From Pseudocitrobacter faecalis (GTDB lineage Bacteria > Pseudomonadota > Gammaproteobacteria > Enterobacterales > Enterobacteriaceae): 37,409 nucleotides of DNA. The notes under the pieces were generated by a model that was given only the letters and a program-made list of their open reading frames with translations, was not told where the DNA came from and searched no databases. The position numbers and the translations under genes were made by a program. Below are positions 9,226 to 19,958 of this stretch, piece after piece; within the stretch, counting starts at the first letter, position 1, and each line of letters starts with the position of its first letter. The stretch covers positions 303,855 through 341,263 of the forward strand of contig QNRL01000008.1 in the NCBI GenBank assembly GCA_003315335.1. The letters run 5' to 3'.

Positions 9226-10725
9226 TTATTTGCCAATCATCGTGGACATGGTTTGCGCGATAAACTGTGCTCTGGCACCGAAAATAACCTGAATGCCTTT
9301 ATCCCCGACGAAGACCACACCGCGCGCCCCGACGCCATTCAGGCCATCCTTATCGACTTTATCCCCCTGTGACACCTCCAGACGCAGGCGGGTAATACAG
9401 GAACCGACCGAATCGATATTCTGCGCGCCGCCCAGCAAGGCAATAATTTCCGTTGCCAGCTCGGTATCAGTTTTATCTTTCGCATCGGCGACAACGTCTG
9501 CACGTCCCGGCGTTTTGATATCAAAGCGGCGGATCACAAAGCGGAAAGTGAAGTAGTAGATAATCGCCATCGGGATACCGACGATTGCTGCGCTCAGGAA
9601 GTTGGTCTGATAACCGTTAAACGACGGCAGAATGCCGAACGAAATATAGTCAATTATCCCCGCAGAGAAGGATTTGGCAATGTGCGCGTGCAACAGGAAC
9701 ATACACATATACGCCAGCCCGGCCATGATGGCGTTAAAGACGTAAAGGATAGGCGCAACGAAAATAAAGGTGAACTCGACCGGCTCAGTGATCCCGGTCA
9801 GGAAGCAGGTGAGGGCCGCAGAGAACAGAATACCGAAAGCAATTTTTTTGTTTTTGCTGTTCGCTTCGTGATACATCGCCAGACAGGCCGCAGGCAGCGC
9901 AAAAAGCATCAGCGGGAATTCGCCCTGCATGAACTTACCGGCATTCTGGTAGGTATCGCTGCTAAAGGATTTCACGCCTTCTTCCAGCATTTTAAACCAG
10001 ATAGTCTGATCGCCGTGGATGACCTGGCCTGCCTGCGTGGTGTAGTCGCCAAAGGAGTACCAGAACGACGGATACCAGATGTGATGCAGGCCGAGCGGAA
10101 TCAACGCGCGTTCGACCAGACCAAAAATAAACGTAGAGGCTGCCTGATTATCACCGTTCACCACCGTGGAGAGCGCATCAATACCCGCCTGAATATGCTG
10201 CCAGACGTAGGGCAATAGCAGGCCGAGCAGGAATGACAGCACCGCGGTGGCAATGGCGACAAAACGTTTACCGGAGAAGAATCCCAGAAATTCCGGCAAC
10301 TGCATGGCATGGAAGCGGTTATAACACCAGGCCGCGAGAATACCGCAAATCAGCCCGCCAAAGACGCCCATTTGCAGCGTCGGTATGCCGACCACCATCG
10401 CATATTTCCCGCCCTGAGACGCCATTTCCGGCGTAATGTTCAGCACGGTACCGATGGTGATATTGGTGACAAACACCGAAACGGCGGCAGAGAGTGCCGC
10501 GATGCCCGATTCCGACGCCAGCCCCACAGCCGAACCAATCGCGAACAACATCGGCAGGTTATCGAAAATAACCCCGCCTGCGTTCATCATTAGCGGCAAA
10601 TGGAATTTATCACCGAACGCCAGCAGCAAACCGGCCGCGGGCAGGAGTGAGATTGGCAGCATTAATGCGCGACCAATCATCGATAGTTTTGACAATGATT
10701 TAACAATACCGGACAGCAAACCCAT
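9226..10725 (-). CDS. PTS permease, glucose/maltose family EIICB (MalX-like)
   Basis: A 499-residue inner membrane transporter that takes up and phosphorylates a sugar. The EIIC domain (about 1-385) has many membrane spans and the family motifs FGLVERALIPLGLHHIWY and ITEPVEFTFIFVAP. The EIIB domain near the C terminus has the phosphorylated Cys443 in SVGSCITRLRL. There is no EIIA domain, so a separate EIIA such as Crr is needed. No phospho-sugar hydrolase gene is beside it, so the substrate cannot be named; a glucoside or maltose-like sugar is inference. A GGGGGAA ribosome site precedes ATG 10725. Confidence 0.88.
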   Translation of the reverse strand: MGLLSGIVKSLSKLSMIGRALMLPISLLPAAGLLLAFGDKFHLPLMMNAGGVIFDNLPMLFAIGSAVGLASESGIAALSAAVSVFVTNITIGTVLNITPEMASQGGKYAMVVGIPTLQMGVFGGLICGILAAWCYNRFHAMQLPEFLGFFSGKRFVAIATAVLSFLLGLLLPYVWQHIQAGIDALSTVVNGDNQAASTFIFGLVERALIPLGLHHIWYPSFWYSFGDYTTQAGQVIHGDQTIWFKMLEEGVKSFSSDTYQNAGKFMQGEFPLMLFALPAACLAMYHEANSKNKKIAFGILFSAALTCFLTGITEPVEFTFIFVAPILYVFNAIMAGLAYMCMFLLHAHIAKSFSAGIIDYISFGILPSFNGYQTNFLSAAIVGIPMAIIYYFTFRFVIRRFDIKTPGRADVVADAKDKTDTELATEIIALLGGAQNIDSVGSCITRLRLEVSQGDKVDKDGLNGVGARGVVFVGDKGIQVIFGARAQFIAQTMSTMIGK

Positions 10726-10774
10726 ACCCGTTCCCCCGACTGGAGATAATGAATTGCGCGTAAATCGCGCTGTT

Positions 10775-10812
10775 ATTGTAAGTAGAACGTTCTACTAGAA
10801 CGTTCTACTTAT
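10775..10812 (-). promoter_or_regulatory. twin palindromic operators and -10 box of the PTS-lacI operon
   Basis: AGTAGAACGTTCTACT at 10781-10796 is a perfect 16-bp palindrome with the central CG usual for LacI-family operators. A second, TAGAACGTTCTA, spans 10796-10807; the centres are 13 bp apart. On the minus strand a possible -10 box TACAAT (10775-10780) touches the first palindrome. A bound repressor would cover the promoter. The sites lie about 56-82 bp before the PTS start. Confidence 0.8.
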
Positions 10813-10982
10813 GGTCGGAGAAACGTAAAATTTCCGCAACAAGATTATGAAGCGTCGTCATAGGAGATTGTGATTTTTTGAAGTTGATCGAGAATTGACC
10901 GCGAGAGGAGTGAGGGAAATTTTGTGAAGTCGGTGGTATCAAGGGGAGGGAATACCCGGCAGGGTGCCGGGTATCATTCGGC

Positions 10983-11195
10983 TTACGCCGTAACGGTAAT
11001 GCTCTGCCCCGCAAAGCTCACCGTTTGCCCGGCGACAATTTTGCAGCGCTTGCGCGTTTCTACCGCGCCGTCAACTTTCACCTGGCCATCGGCAATGACG
11101 ATTTTCGCCTGCGCGCCGCTTTCGGCCCAGCCTTCCAGTTTCAGCAGATCGCACAGTTCTACGTGCGGGTGTTTTCCTAAAGAGAATGTGGCCAT
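10983..11195 (-). CDS. ybcJ: YbcJ, S4-like RNA-binding protein
   Basis: A 70-residue protein with a single S4-type fold: LCDLLKLEGWAESGAQAKIV then DGQVKVDGAVETRKRCKI, the hallmark of this RNA-binding domain. The RNA target is not established. Its ATG overlaps the folD stop by one base (TAATG at 11193-11197), so it is coupled to folD as in E. coli. Confidence 0.93.
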   Translation of the reverse strand: MATFSLGKHPHVELCDLLKLEGWAESGAQAKIVIADGQVKVDGAVETRKRCKIVAGQTVSFAGQSITVTA

Positions 11196-12061
11196 TATGC
11201 TTCCTCGACGTCGTGATACTCTTCACAGGCCTGAAGCGTATTCTGAATAAGTGTTGCAACGGTCATCGGGCCGACGCCGCCCGGAACCGGGGTAATGTAA
11301 GACGCGCGTTTTGCCGCATCTTCAAAGACCACATCACCCACCACTTTGCCATTTTCCAGTCGGTTAATGCCGACGTCCATGACGATTGCGCCTTCTTTGA
11401 TCCAGTCACCCGGAATAAAGCCAGGCTTACCGACGGCGACAATCAACAGGTCAGCATTTTCAACGTGGTGACGCAGGTTTTTGGTGAAGCGGTGAGTCAC
11501 GGTGGTGGTGCAACCGGCCAGCAGCAGCTCCATGCTCATCGGGCGACCGACGATGTTGGATGCGCCAATAACGACGGCATTCAGCCCATAGGTGTCGATG
11601 TTGTAGCGCTCAAGCAGCGTAACGATACCACGCGGCGTGCACGGACGCAGACGCGGCGCGCGCTGGCACAGGCGGCCCACATTATACGGATGGAAACCGT
11701 CAACGTCTTTATCAGGCGCAATGCGTTCCAGCACTTTTACGTTATCGATGCCTGCCGGAAGCGGCAGTTGCACTAAGATGCCATCAATGGTTTTGTCGGC
11801 ATTCAGGGTGTCGATAAGCGTCAGCAGTTCGGCTTCACTGGTGGTTTCCGGCAGGTCATAAGAGCGGGAGACGAACCCCACTTCGTCGCAGGCTTTGCGT
11901 TTGCTTGCGACATAAATTTGTGAGGCCGGGTTGCTGCCAACCAGCACAACGGCAAGCCCGGGGGCACGTTTTCCTGCTGCAACGCGCGCCTGTACTTTTT
12001 CCGCAACCTCAGAGCGCACCTGCTGCGCAATCGTTTTACCGTCAATAATCTTAGCTGCCAT
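11195..12061 (-). CDS. folD: bifunctional methylene-THF dehydrogenase/cyclohydrolase FolD
   Basis: A 288-residue cytoplasmic enzyme that interconverts 5,10-methylene-THF, methenyl-THF and 10-formyl-THF, supplying one-carbon units for purines and fMet. Y50 and the catalytic K54 lie in [21 protein letters not shown] and the NADP-binding [10 protein letters not shown] follow. ATG at 12061 gives the family start MAAKIIDGK; an upstream in-frame start at 12106 is not supported. Transcribed away from fimA. Confidence 0.97.
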   Translation of the reverse strand: MAAKIIDGKTIAQQVRSEVAEKVQARVAAGKRAPGLAVVLVGSNPASQIYVASKRKACDEVGFVSRSYDLPETTSEAELLTLIDTLNADKTIDGILVQLPLPAGIDNVKVLERIAPDKDVDGFHPYNVGRLCQRAPRLRPCTPRGIVTLLERYNIDTYGLNAVVIGASNIVGRPMSMELLLAGCTTTVTHRFTKNLRHHVENADLLIVAVGKPGFIPGDWIKEGAIVMDVGINRLENGKVVGDVVFEDAAKRASYITPVPGGVGPMTVATLIQNTLQACEEYHDVEEA

Positions 12062-12467
12062 CAGAGAGAAGATTCCATCTGTCACTTTCGAAAGGGGGAT
12101 GGCCATATTTTGTCAGATGCGGGGCTTTCTGTCAGTCACCCTTTACGAGTTTTCGCGCGAAAGCCCTTCCCGCTGGCGATTGTCTTACTGATTGTGCGGT
12201 TTTGTCCTGGTGAAAATTAGGACGTGGCTTAGCCTGAGCTCAGTGTTTATACGTATTTTCTCTTATTTAATTTCTGTACCTTACCCTCGAAATAAAATTC
12301 TTCCGGTGTTATCGCCGGAATATCTCACTGCTTATTATTTGGCAGTGTTTTAACTCTCTCAGGGATGCTGAGGTTATGCGGTCTGGCAATTATTTGCCGT
12401 GCTATGTCATGCGAGTCGTACAGGATATTCGGTTCGTCACAATGTTTTAATTCATCAAGGAATACCT
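12062..12467. promoter_or_regulatory. divergent folD/fimA control region
   Basis: This 406-bp gap holds the folD and fimA promoters. I see several dyads: GTCCT...AGGAC at 12204-12223, CTGAGCTCAG at 12234-12243 and TTCCGG...CCGGAA at 12301-12320. Any could bind FimZ or host factors, but none matches a motif I can name. No pair of inverted repeats flanking a promoter, as in the E. coli fimS switch, is visible. Confidence 0.5.
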
Positions 12468-13019
12468 ATGAAACTGAGTACTATTGCCTCTACTGTGATG
12501 GCGTCTTTCGTATTAATGGCGGGTGCCGCACAGGCTGCGCCGGTTTCCGTTAATGGCGGCAGCGTTCACTTTAAAGGTGAATTAGTCAACGCAGCGTGTG
12601 CGGTAAATACTGAGTCTTCAGATCAAATTGTTGAACTGGGCCAGTATCGCACGGCGAAATTTACTGCGGTCGGCGATACCACCACCAATATGCCGTTCAC
12701 CATCGTTCTGAACGATTGCGATCCGAGCGTTTCGGCTACCGCTGCTGTGGCATTTAGCGGCCAGGCTGACGCTACCGACGCAACGCTGCTGGCGGTGAAC
12801 TCTTCCAACAACAATACTGCGGCGAAAGGCGTGGGTATCGAGATCCTCGACAGCAAATCGAAAACCCTGAGCCCGGATGGCGCAACCTTCTCCTCTGCGC
12901 AGACTCTTCTGCAGGGTACCAACACCCTGAACTTCACCGCGCGCTACAAAGCGACGGCGGATACCGCAGAGCCGGGTCAGGCGAATGCGGACGCGACCTT
13001 TGTGATGAAGTACGAGTAA
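12468..13019 (+). CDS. fimA: type 1 fimbrial major subunit FimA
   Basis: A 183-residue pilin. The signal peptide runs to AQA at residue 23. The mature protein starts with an alternating donor strand ([15 protein letters not shown]), has the disulfide cysteines in NAACAV and LNDCDPS, and ends [10 protein letters not shown] with the penultimate Tyr of chaperone-usher pilins. The sequence follows Salmonella FimA closely as I remember it. AAGGA lies 6 nt before ATG 12468. It polymerises into the fimbrial rod through FimC and FimD. Confidence 0.95.
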   Translation: MKLSTIASTVMASFVLMAGAAQAAPVSVNGGSVHFKGELVNAACAVNTESSDQIVELGQYRTAKFTAVGDTTTNMPFTIVLNDCDPSVSATAAVAFSGQADATDATLLAVNSSNNNTAAKGVGIEILDSKSKTLSPDGATFSSAQTLLQGTNTLNFTARYKATADTAEPGQANADATFVMKYE

Positions 13020-13042
13020 TCGCTAATACAGGGAGTGACTTT

Positions 13043-13058
13043 GCCTCAGGGATGAGGC
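13043..13058 (+). terminator. stem-loop after fimA
   Basis: GCCTCA-GGGA-TGAGGC, a perfect 6-bp stem with tetraloop in the 64-bp gap between fimA and fimI, without a T-tract. A structure here would fit differential expression, giving much more fimA than downstream message, by protecting the 3' end or causing partial termination. Confidence 0.5.
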
Positions 13059-13083
13059 TCGAATCACCTGAAGAGAGCCACGA

Positions 13084-13626
13084 ATGAGAGGGATTGTGTT
13101 CCTGCTGGCCACGCTGATGCTTTCTCTGCCTGCGCTGGCACACAGAGTTGTCATCGAAGGTGGAAAGGTACAAATGCGCGGCGAACTGGTTAACAGCGCC
13201 TGTGCTGTCGCCACTGAAAGCCAGAATATGCGTATCGAGATGGGGCAGTACCGTACCAACGCGTTTACTGGCCCGGGTAGCTTTGCCACCACGCAGGTAC
13301 CGTTTACGCTGCGCCTGGTCGACTGTCGAAAAGATGTCTCGCAGACCGTGGGGATAGCCTTCCAGGGGCTAACGCCGACGGAAGATCCGCTGGTGTTTAT
13401 GACCACTTCGCGCGTCGATGGCCGTCAACCAAACAGTGGGGTAGGGCTGGCGTTATTTGATAATAGCCAGCGGCACATTATTCCGAATGCCCAGCCGGTT
13501 TCCTATTTTCCCATTAATGATGATGAGCTGATATTTCATTTCAGCGCACGCTATCGGGCTATTTCCGGCCAGGTTATGCCAGGCGCTATTCAGTCTGATG
13601 TCTGGTTTACGCTGCTTTATCCCTGA
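13084..13626 (+). CDS. fimI: fimbrial minor subunit FimI
   Basis: A 180-residue pilin-like protein with a signal peptide ending ALA-H near residue 19, disulfide cysteines in NSACAV and LVDCRK, and a short TLLYP end. It is clearly a FimA paralogue ([16 protein letters not shown] against [16 protein letters not shown]). It keeps the fimA-I-C-D-H-F order. The role of FimI is not firmly settled; termination or anchoring of the rod is proposed for the family. Confidence 0.9.
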   Translation: MRGIVFLLATLMLSLPALAHRVVIEGGKVQMRGELVNSACAVATESQNMRIEMGQYRTNAFTGPGSFATTQVPFTLRLVDCRKDVSQTVGIAFQGLTPTEDPLVFMTTSRVDGRQPNSGVGLALFDNSQRHIIPNAQPVSYFPINDDELIFHFSARYRAISGQVMPGAIQSDVWFTLLYP

Positions 13627-13653
13627 AGCGTCAAATAAAGAAAAGGTATTGTT

Positions 13654-14349
13654 GTGATTAACGCATTTATTAAATCAAGCATGGCCCTGTCATTTTTACT
13701 GCTGTGTGTCTCGTTGCCTGCACAGGCATCCGGGGGAGTGGCACTGGGCGCTACGCGCGTTATTTATCCGGCGGATGCTAAACAGACTTCGCTGGCCATC
13801 ACTAACAGCAACGATAAAGAACGTTATTTAATTAACGCATGGATTGAAAACGACCTCGGGAAAAAAGAATCAACATTTGTCGTGACGCCACCGCTGTTCG
13901 TCAGCGAGCCAAAAAGTGAAAACACCCTGCGTATTATTTACGCCGGTCAGCCTCTGCCGTCCGACCGCGAGTCGCTGTTCTGGATGAACGTGAAGGCGAT
14001 TCCTTCCGTTAACAAAGCGAATATCGAAGGGAAGAACGTTCTGCAACTGGCGATTTTGTCGCGTATCAAACTGTTCGTTCGCCCGAAAAATCTGGCGATG
14101 CCGCCGGAAGAAGCCCTCTCGCATCTGCGTTTTGAGCGTAGCGGCACGCATTTGAAGGTGACCAATGCGTCGCCTTATTACGTTACGTTGGTCAATTTGC
14201 AGCTTGGCGGTCAGCGCATTAACAATCTGATGATTGCGCCGAAAAACAGTGCTCAACAGGCAATTCCGGCCTCAGCGAGCGGCACGCTTTCATGGCAGAG
14301 CGTGAATGATTACGGGGCGATCACGCCCGTTCACCGCGTAAATCTCTGA
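13654..14349 (+). CDS. fimC: periplasmic fimbrial chaperone FimC
   Basis: A 231-residue PapD-type chaperone with two immunoglobulin-like domains. It binds pilins by donor-strand complementation in the periplasm. The anchoring residues are seen as Arg in ATRVIYPAD and Lys in RIKLFVRPK. The signal peptide ends QAS near residue 26. The start is GTG at 13654, preceded by AAGG 7 nt upstream; the first ATG is further inside at 13681. It overlaps the fimD reading frame at its stop. Confidence 0.93.
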   Translation: MINAFIKSSMALSFLLLCVSLPAQASGGVALGATRVIYPADAKQTSLAITNSNDKERYLINAWIENDLGKKESTFVVTPPLFVSEPKSENTLRIIYAGQPLPSDRESLFWMNVKAIPSVNKANIEGKNVLQLAILSRIKLFVRPKNLAMPPEEALSHLRFERSGTHLKVTNASPYYVTLVNLQLGGQRINNLMIAPKNSAQQAIPASASGTLSWQSVNDYGAITPVHRVNL

Positions 14350-14372
14350 TGAAGCCAGGGCAGGCCGACACC

Positions 14373-16940
14373 ATGAAAATCCACCACCCGCTCAGTATGC
14401 TGACGCTGGCTGTGATGGCGGCGCTCTGGTCACCCAACGGGCGCGGCGAAAGCTACTTTAACCCCGCATTTTTGTCGGAAGATACGGCCTCGGTGGCCGA
14501 TCTTTCGCGTTTTGAACAAGGGCACCAGCAAGCGCCGGGTGTTTATCGCGTCGATATCTGGCGCAACGATGAATTTATCGGTACCCAGGATCTCACGTTT
14601 GTCGCCGCCGAGGGCGCGCCACCGCCTGCAGCGGGCCTTGCACCCTGTATTCAGCGCGATTTCTTACAGCGCCTGGGTGTCAACATGACGGCCTTCCCGG
14701 CGCTGGCCAGTGAGCCGAAAGGAAACTGTGTGGCGCTGGAAACACTGCTGCCGGGGAGCGTGGTGGCGTTTGACTTCGCCTCGCTACGCCTGCGACTCAG
14801 CCTGCCTCAGGCGGCGATGAGCAACAGTGCACGCGGTTATATTCCGCCAGACGAGTGGGACGAAGGGATTCCTGCGCTGCTGTTGAACTACAGTCTCACC
14901 GGCAACAAAGGCAGCGATGACGATAGCCACTACCTCAATTTGCAAAGCGGCCTGAACTATGGCCCGTGGCGGTTGCGTAATAACGGCGCGTGGCGCTATA
15001 CCCGTAATAACGGCCATCGCCACAGCGAGTGGGAAAATATCGGAACCTGGCTTCAGCGCTCGATTATCCCGCTGAAAAGCGAAATGGTGTTGGGCGACAG
15101 CAATACCGGCAATGACGTGTTCGACAGCATCGGTTTTCGCGGTGGGCGGCTTTACTCCTCAGACAGTATGTATCCGGACAGCCTGCAGGGCTACGCGCCG
15201 ACCGTCCGCGGCATAGCGCGCACGCCTGCGAAGGTGGTGATTCGCCAGAACGGCTATGTGATTTATCAAAGCTACGTCCAGCCGGGCGCTTTTGCGATAA
15301 GCGACCTGAACCCGACCTCATCGAGCGGTGACCTGGAGGTGACCGTTGAGGAGAAAGACGGTAGCCAGCAGCGCTACACCGTGCCTTATTCCACGGTGCC
15401 ATTGCTGCAACGTGAAGGACGACTGAAGTATGACCTGGTCGCCGGGGAGTACCGCAGCGGGAATAGCCAAAAAGATACGCCATTCTTTGGTCAGGGCACG
15501 ATGATTGTCGGTCTGCCGGGCGGTTATACCGTTTACGGCGGCACGCAGATGGCCTCGCGCTACGCGGCGGCGGCGATTGGCGCGGGCAAAAACCTCGGTG
15601 ACTGGGGCGCGATTTCTCTTGATGTCACCCATGCGCGTAGCCAGTTAGCCGATGATAGCTGGCATGAAGGGCAGTCTCTGCGTTTCTTGTACGCAAAATC
15701 CCTGAACGGCTACGGTACCAACTTCCAGTTGCTGGGCTATCGCTACTCGACGCGCGGTTTTTATACCCTTGATGACGTGGCGTGGAAACGGATGTCCGGG
15801 TATGAGTATTCCGACACAGAAAACGATAAAAACGGCGTGCCGGATGTCGTGAGCTATCACAACCTTACCTGGAGTAAAAAAGGGCGTTTCCAGGTCAACA
15901 TTTCGCAATCACTGGGGGATTACGGTTCGGTCTATCTCTCCGGTAGTGAACAAACCTACTGGGGAACCAGCGATTCCAATATCTGGTATCAGCTTGGTTA
16001 TGCCGGTGGCTGGAAAGGCGTCAGCTACTCGTTGACCTGGTCCTGGAACCGCTCGGTAGGTATCGACGGCACCGATCGAATTGTTTCTGCGAACGTCTCT
16101 ATTCCGTTCAGTCTGTTTACGCCGAACGGCTATCGTCGCGATAGCGTGCTGGATCGTGCCTATGCCACCGCCTCCGCGAGCCGCAATAAAGACGGTGATA
16201 GCAGTTGGCAAACCGGCGTCAGCGGCACGTTACTGGAAGGACGCAACCTGAATTACAGCGTGACCCAGGGCCACACCAGCAACAATGGATCGAGCGGCAG
16301 CGCATCTGCAAACTGGCAGGCGACTTACGGCACAGTCGGTGCAGGCTACAACTATTCGCGCGATCAGCATGATTTTAACTGGCAACTGGCCGGTGGCGTG
16401 GTCGGTCATGCCGATGGTGTGACCTTTAGCCAGCCGCTGGGCGATACCAACGTGCTGATTAAAGCGCCGGGGGCGAGCGGCGTGAAAATCGAAAACCAGA
16501 CTGGGGTGAAAACCGACTGGCGCGGTTACGCCGTTATGCCTTACGCCACCGTGTATCGCTATAACCGCGTGGCGCTGGATACCAACTCCATGAATGACCA
16601 TACGGATGTGGAAAACAACGTCAGCAGCGTGGTGCCCACCCGCGGCGCGCTGGTGCGTGCGGCGTTTGATACGCGAATCGGTGTGCGTGCGCTGATCACG
16701 GTACGGCGTAGCGATCGCGTGGTGCCGTTTGGCGCAATCGTGCGTGAAATCAACAGTGGCGTCACCAGCATGGTGGGTGAAGAGGGGCAAATTTACCTCA
16801 GCGGTTTGCCGCTGAGCGGGGAGCTGCTCATTCAGTGGGGCGACAGCGCGCAGGAACGCTGCCGGGCAACTTATACGCTCCCGCAGGAGAGTTTAAATCA
16901 GGCGATTACCATGATGGGAGCACGCTGTGAACGTGAATAA
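14373..16940 (+). CDS. fimD: outer membrane usher FimD
   Basis: An 855-residue usher that accepts chaperone-subunit complexes and secretes the fibre. ATG 14373 is preferred because a signal peptide ([19 protein letters not shown]) begins there and AGG lies 9 nt upstream. ATG 14349, which overlaps the fimC stop, is the alternative and gives 863 residues. The N-terminal domain begins [20 protein letters not shown], the beta-barrel and plug follow ([19 protein letters not shown]), and the C-terminal domain has the Cys pair ERCRAT and GARCERE. Confidence 0.95.
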   Translation: MKIHHPLSMLTLAVMAALWSPNGRGESYFNPAFLSEDTASVADLSRFEQGHQQAPGVYRVDIWRNDEFIGTQDLTFVAAEGAPPPAAGLAPCIQRDFLQRLGVNMTAFPALASEPKGNCVALETLLPGSVVAFDFASLRLRLSLPQAAMSNSARGYIPPDEWDEGIPALLLNYSLTGNKGSDDDSHYLNLQSGLNYGPWRLRNNGAWRYTRNNGHRHSEWENIGTWLQRSIIPLKSEMVLGDSNTGNDVFDSIGFRGGRLYSSDSMYPDSLQGYAPTVRGIARTPAKVVIRQNGYVIYQSYVQPGAFAISDLNPTSSSGDLEVTVEEKDGSQQRYTVPYSTVPLLQREGRLKYDLVAGEYRSGNSQKDTPFFGQGTMIVGLPGGYTVYGGTQMASRYAAAAIGAGKNLGDWGAISLDVTHARSQLADDSWHEGQSLRFLYAKSLNGYGTNFQLLGYRYSTRGFYTLDDVAWKRMSGYEYSDTENDKNGVPDVVSYHNLTWSKKGRFQVNISQSLGDYGSVYLSGSEQTYWGTSDSNIWYQLGYAGGWKGVSYSLTWSWNRSVGIDGTDRIVSANVSIPFSLFTPNGYRRDSVLDRAYATASASRNKDGDSSWQTGVSGTLLEGRNLNYSVTQGHTSNNGSSGSASANWQATYGTVGAGYNYSRDQHDFNWQLAGGVVGHADGVTFSQPLGDTNVLIKAPGASGVKIENQTGVKTDWRGYAVMPYATVYRYNRVALDTNSMNDHTDVENNVSSVVPTRGALVRAAFDTRIGVRALITVRRSDRVVPFGAIVREINSGVTSMVGEEGQIYLSGLPLSGELLIQWGDSAQERCRATYTLPQESLNQAITMMGARCERE

Positions 16941-17949
16941 GAGTATGAAAGGCGCCCTTGCACTGGCGGCGGCATGTCTGGGAATGACGGCGCTTCCCGC
17001 CTGGGCGACGGTGTGTGCGAATTCGGAGGGCGTTGCAAAAGATATTGCCTATAACCTGACGGATGTTTTTACCAGCGCGAATAACCAGGTGGGGCAGATA
17101 GTTACGCTGTCGCAGAAGTCGGGTTTGGTGGGTGTCAACGCCATTTGCCCAAAGGGAACCTCTGGCAACACGACCATGCGAAGTTATACCACCGATCTCC
17201 CGATTACCAGCGTGGAAGATAAATTCCAGTATGTAAAACTGAATGAATATCTTGATGGTGCCATGAAGATTACGGATGACTATGCAGGGGAGTTTTATCC
17301 TCCGGTGCGTTACATCCAGATGGGTTCGCACCCGAACGTCTCGAAAAACAAAGCGTTTCCGGTAACGGATTCCAGGCTGGTTTTCCGTCTTAAAGTGACA
17401 CGGCGCTTTATCAATATGGTGGTGATCCCTCAGCAGACCATGTTCAGGGTCTATGTCACTACGACAAGTGCTGATCCGCTCACCACCGTCGTTTACACCA
17501 TCAGCTACAGCGGCACCATTGAAGTGCCGCAAAGCTGTGAAATTAACGCCGGAAATGTGGTCGAATTTGACTTTGGCGACATTGGCGCATCGCTCTTTTC
17601 TCAGGCCGGAGTCGGACAGCGCCCACCGAGTGTGCCTGCACAGAGCAAAACTATCGGAATTAAATGCACCAACGTGGAAGCCAATGCGTACCTGACGATG
17701 CGTATCGAAGCTGAAAAAGTATCGGGGAATGCGTTGGTCTCCGACAATCCCGATTTAGGTTTCGTGGTTGCTGATGCAAACGGTAATCCGCTAACGCCAA
17801 ATTCGCTGGGCAGTACCATCCCGTTCCGTCTGGATGACGCCGCGCAGGCGCAGGTGGGCATTCGTGCGTGGCCGGTCAGCATTACCGGCAATAAACCCGC
17901 GGAAGGGATATTTACATCGCGAGGCTATTTGCGTGTTGATTACGATTAA
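16927..17949 (+). CDS. fimH: tip adhesin FimH
   Basis: A 340-residue two-domain adhesin: an N-terminal receptor-binding lectin domain (to about residue 190) and a C-terminal pilin domain beginning near [10 protein letters not shown] and ending [10 protein letters not shown]. The signal peptide ends [11 protein letters not shown]. The start is GTG 16927 with GGAG 6 nt upstream, overlapping the fimD end by 14 nt. The lectin domain differs from E. coli FimH and looks like the Salmonella type, which binds high-mannose glycans. Binding specificity is inferred. Confidence 0.92.
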   Translation: MNVNKSMKGALALAAACLGMTALPAWATVCANSEGVAKDIAYNLTDVFTSANNQVGQIVTLSQKSGLVGVNAICPKGTSGNTTMRSYTTDLPITSVEDKFQYVKLNEYLDGAMKITDDYAGEFYPPVRYIQMGSHPNVSKNKAFPVTDSRLVFRLKVTRRFINMVVIPQQTMFRVYVTTTSADPLTTVVYTISYSGTIEVPQSCEINAGNVVEFDFGDIGASLFSQAGVGQRPPSVPAQSKTIGIKCTNVEANAYLTMRIEAEKVSGNALVSDNPDLGFVVADANGNPLTPNSLGSTIPFRLDDAAQAQVGIRAWPVSITGNKPAEGIFTSRGYLRVDYD

Positions 17950-17959
17950 GAGAGGCAAG

Positions 17960-18478
17960 ATGCCACGTCATTTCACCTGTGCTCTGACATTGCTGGCGAT
18001 GATGAGTACTGTACAGGCGGCCACGCCCCTGGGCGAGATCAACATTCAGCTGTCCGGCAATATTGTGGATTTAAGCTGCGTGGTCAACGCCAGCGACAGT
18101 GCGAAAGAAGTCCAGTTGGGATCCTGGCCCACAAAGCAACTCCAAACGGCGGGCAGCAAAACTCAGGCGATGCCCTTTTCGATTCGCCTGACGGGCTGCC
18201 CGCCGGGGGCGGTATCGATAACCTTTGCCGGAACGCCTGACGCTCAGGACAATACTCTGCTGGCGCTGAATGGCACAAGCCAGGCCAGTCGCGTTGCCGT
18301 GGAGATCCTTGATGAGGATAAATCTCGCCTTCCGTTACAACAGGAGAGTAAAGCGGTAGCCATTGACGCACAAGGGGATGCCACTCTGTCGTTTTACGCC
18401 AATTACATTTCCACGGCAGATAATCCACAGCCGGGGAGTGCCGATGCGGATGCAACCTTTACGCTAAACTATAACTGA
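17960..18478 (+). CDS. fimF: minor fimbrial subunit FimF
   Basis: A 172-residue pilin with signal peptide MPRHFTCALTLLAMMSTVQA, cysteines in VDLSCVV and LTGCPPG, and a typical ADATFTLNYN end. It is the last gene of the fim operon and is expected to act as adaptor between rod and adhesin. ATG 17960 has GAGG 4 nt upstream. A longer frame from 17834 runs inside fimH and is not the start. Confidence 0.9.
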   Translation: MPRHFTCALTLLAMMSTVQAATPLGEINIQLSGNIVDLSCVVNASDSAKEVQLGSWPTKQLQTAGSKTQAMPFSIRLTGCPPGAVSITFAGTPDAQDNTLLALNGTSQASRVAVEILDEDKSRLPLQQESKAVAIDAQGDATLSFYANYISTADNPQPGSADADATFTLNYN

Positions 18479-18480
18479 CT

Positions 18481-18505
18481 TCCCGGGCCCGTTTCAGGGC
18501 CGGGA
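18481..18505. terminator. bidirectional hairpin between fimF and fimZ
   Basis: TCCCGGGCCC-GTTTCA-GGGCCGGGA gives a 9-bp GC stem with one bulged G. It occupies the 38-bp gap between the convergent fimF and fimZ genes, where a shared terminator is expected. T-tracts are weak on both sides. Confidence 0.6.
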
Positions 18506-18516
18506 TTCATGAAGGG

Positions 18517-19149
18517 CTAGAGTAATTCGTGAGCTTTCGCATAATCTATCAGTTCAACGATAGTATGCACGCCAAGTTTGGTGAAAATATTTGATTTATG
18601 CGCGCTAATAGTTTTATTACTCAACAATAGTTGGGCTGCTATCTCTTTATTAGACAAACCATTAGCAAGATAACGTAGTACGGTAATTTCTCGATTGGAT
18701 AACGGCATGTCGTTAAACTTATTACTGCGCGTGTTACCGCCACCGAAGATATTCATGGAGTCGGCCGGGAAAAAAGAATATCCGGCCAGGAGCATCTCCA
18801 CCGCTTTATAGATATCACACAGATCCTTCCGTTTACTGACAAAACCATTTGCGCCAGCCCTGATCGCCCGACAGGCATAGAACGACTCCGATTTGGATGA
18901 TAAGAAAAGAACCTTGGTGCTTTCACTGATGTTCTTTATCCGTTTGAGTAATGAAAACCCGTCTGAACCAGAAAGCTCAATATCTAGTATAACCATATCA
19001 ACATTGTTATTCCTAATGTATTCAATGACTTCATGGCTATTATCTGATTTCAGAACAACCTGAACCTGTGGGTTTTTTTGGAGCAGGACCTCGATCGACA
19101 TTCTGACTATAGGGTGTTCGTCCATAATGATAACGGATGCCGGTTTCAT
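18517..19149 (-). CDS. fimZ: fimbrial response regulator FimZ
   Basis: A 210-residue NarL/FixJ-type regulator. The receiver domain has acidic residues D10 and E11, phosphoacceptor D56 (VILDIE) and Lys in FVSKRKD. The C-terminal LuxR-type helix-turn-helix is LSNREITVLRYLANGLSNKE and following. In Salmonella FimZ activates fimA and also represses motility. No partner kinase is adjacent. At least four Arg codons are AGA or AGG, read by the nearby argU tRNA. Confidence 0.94.
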   Translation of the reverse strand: MKPASVIIMDEHPIVRMSIEVLLQKNPQVQVVLKSDNSHEVIEYIRNNNVDMVILDIELSGSDGFSLLKRIKNISESTKVLFLSSKSESFYACRAIRAGANGFVSKRKDLCDIYKAVEMLLAGYSFFPADSMNIFGGGNTRSNKFNDMPLSNREITVLRYLANGLSNKEIAAQLLLSNKTISAHKSNIFTKLGVHTIVELIDYAKAHELL

Positions 19150-19958
19150 CTTTATATGCCTCAGACTGGTGGAATAGTTACGTGGGATTCCTTTACGGAA
19201 ACTATTACAAGTCGAATGGATAAATAAAAAATTTTAATTTTTAGCTTACTTCCAGAGGAGTTATCTATCCCTACTTGTACCATTATAAAGTGACAATTCT
19301 GTCCGGTACTTAAACAATGCCTAAACCCTTGAAAAAGGCTTTTCTTATAACACGATAAGTACATGGCTATTATACTTGCTATGAATTGTCCGAAAAGCAT
19401 TATTAAAGTCGCATCAATCCGTAATTAATATGATGTTCTAGTCAGAAAGTTTATTCAAATTATTTTTGGTATTTACCACCAGGTGTTTAAAATCCTGTAG
19501 AGGACTTAACTTTTTTTCCAGGCATAAATATTAATAGATGCTAAATGTTGAAAACGTGTTAATTGATGTGGCGCAATTATTGGGGAATAATCGATCGGTA
19601 AACATATCCGGAATGGCGCAATTCAACGATTATTCCACAAAAAATTCCTTTTGATCTCGATGCGAGCTATGGGAATGGCAAAAGAAAGAAATTTTATCTC
19701 TGTAATCTAAAACCCTACGATATCTGGCCGTTAACGCCGGTCAGCTCTGCAAATAGCGCTATTTGCAAGGTTCCTTTATGAATACACAACAGAGGAATGC
19801 ACTTTTACGAACTGGTTTAAGAGTGACTTTCGCTATCTAAAATCGGGTCTTAGGAATAGTTATAAAGTTTGCGATATTGTTTAAATTTAACAAAAAAAGA
19901 TCAATTCGATTAAGTAATTTCTTAAAACAATCTAAGATTTAAGAGGTTAACGAAATTG
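19150..19958. promoter_or_regulatory. long AT-rich spacer between fimZ and fimY
   Basis: 809 bp without a credible gene. It is clearly richer in A and T than its neighbours, which suits H-NS binding. It must hold the fimZ promoter at its left end. A short inverted repeat, AAATAGCGCTATTT (19752-19765), is the clearest dyad I see. A weak 79-codon frame inside (19161-19400, minus) has no ribosome site and no recognisable content. Confidence 0.5.

Noticed and set aside
11186..11776. 196-codon frame on the plus strand
   Set aside because: Antisense to folD; no ribosome site or domain.
12062..12467. fimS-like invertible promoter upstream of fimA
   Set aside because: Local dyads exist, but no pair of identical inverted repeats separated by about 300 bp and no fimB/fimE-type recombinase in the window.
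16230..16790. 186-codon frame on the minus strand, and similar ones across fimD
   Set aside because: Antisense to the usher gene; His-rich shadow composition.
19161..19400. 79-codon frame in the fimZ-fimY spacer
   Set aside because: AT-rich, no ribosome site, no recognisable content; more likely regulatory DNA.
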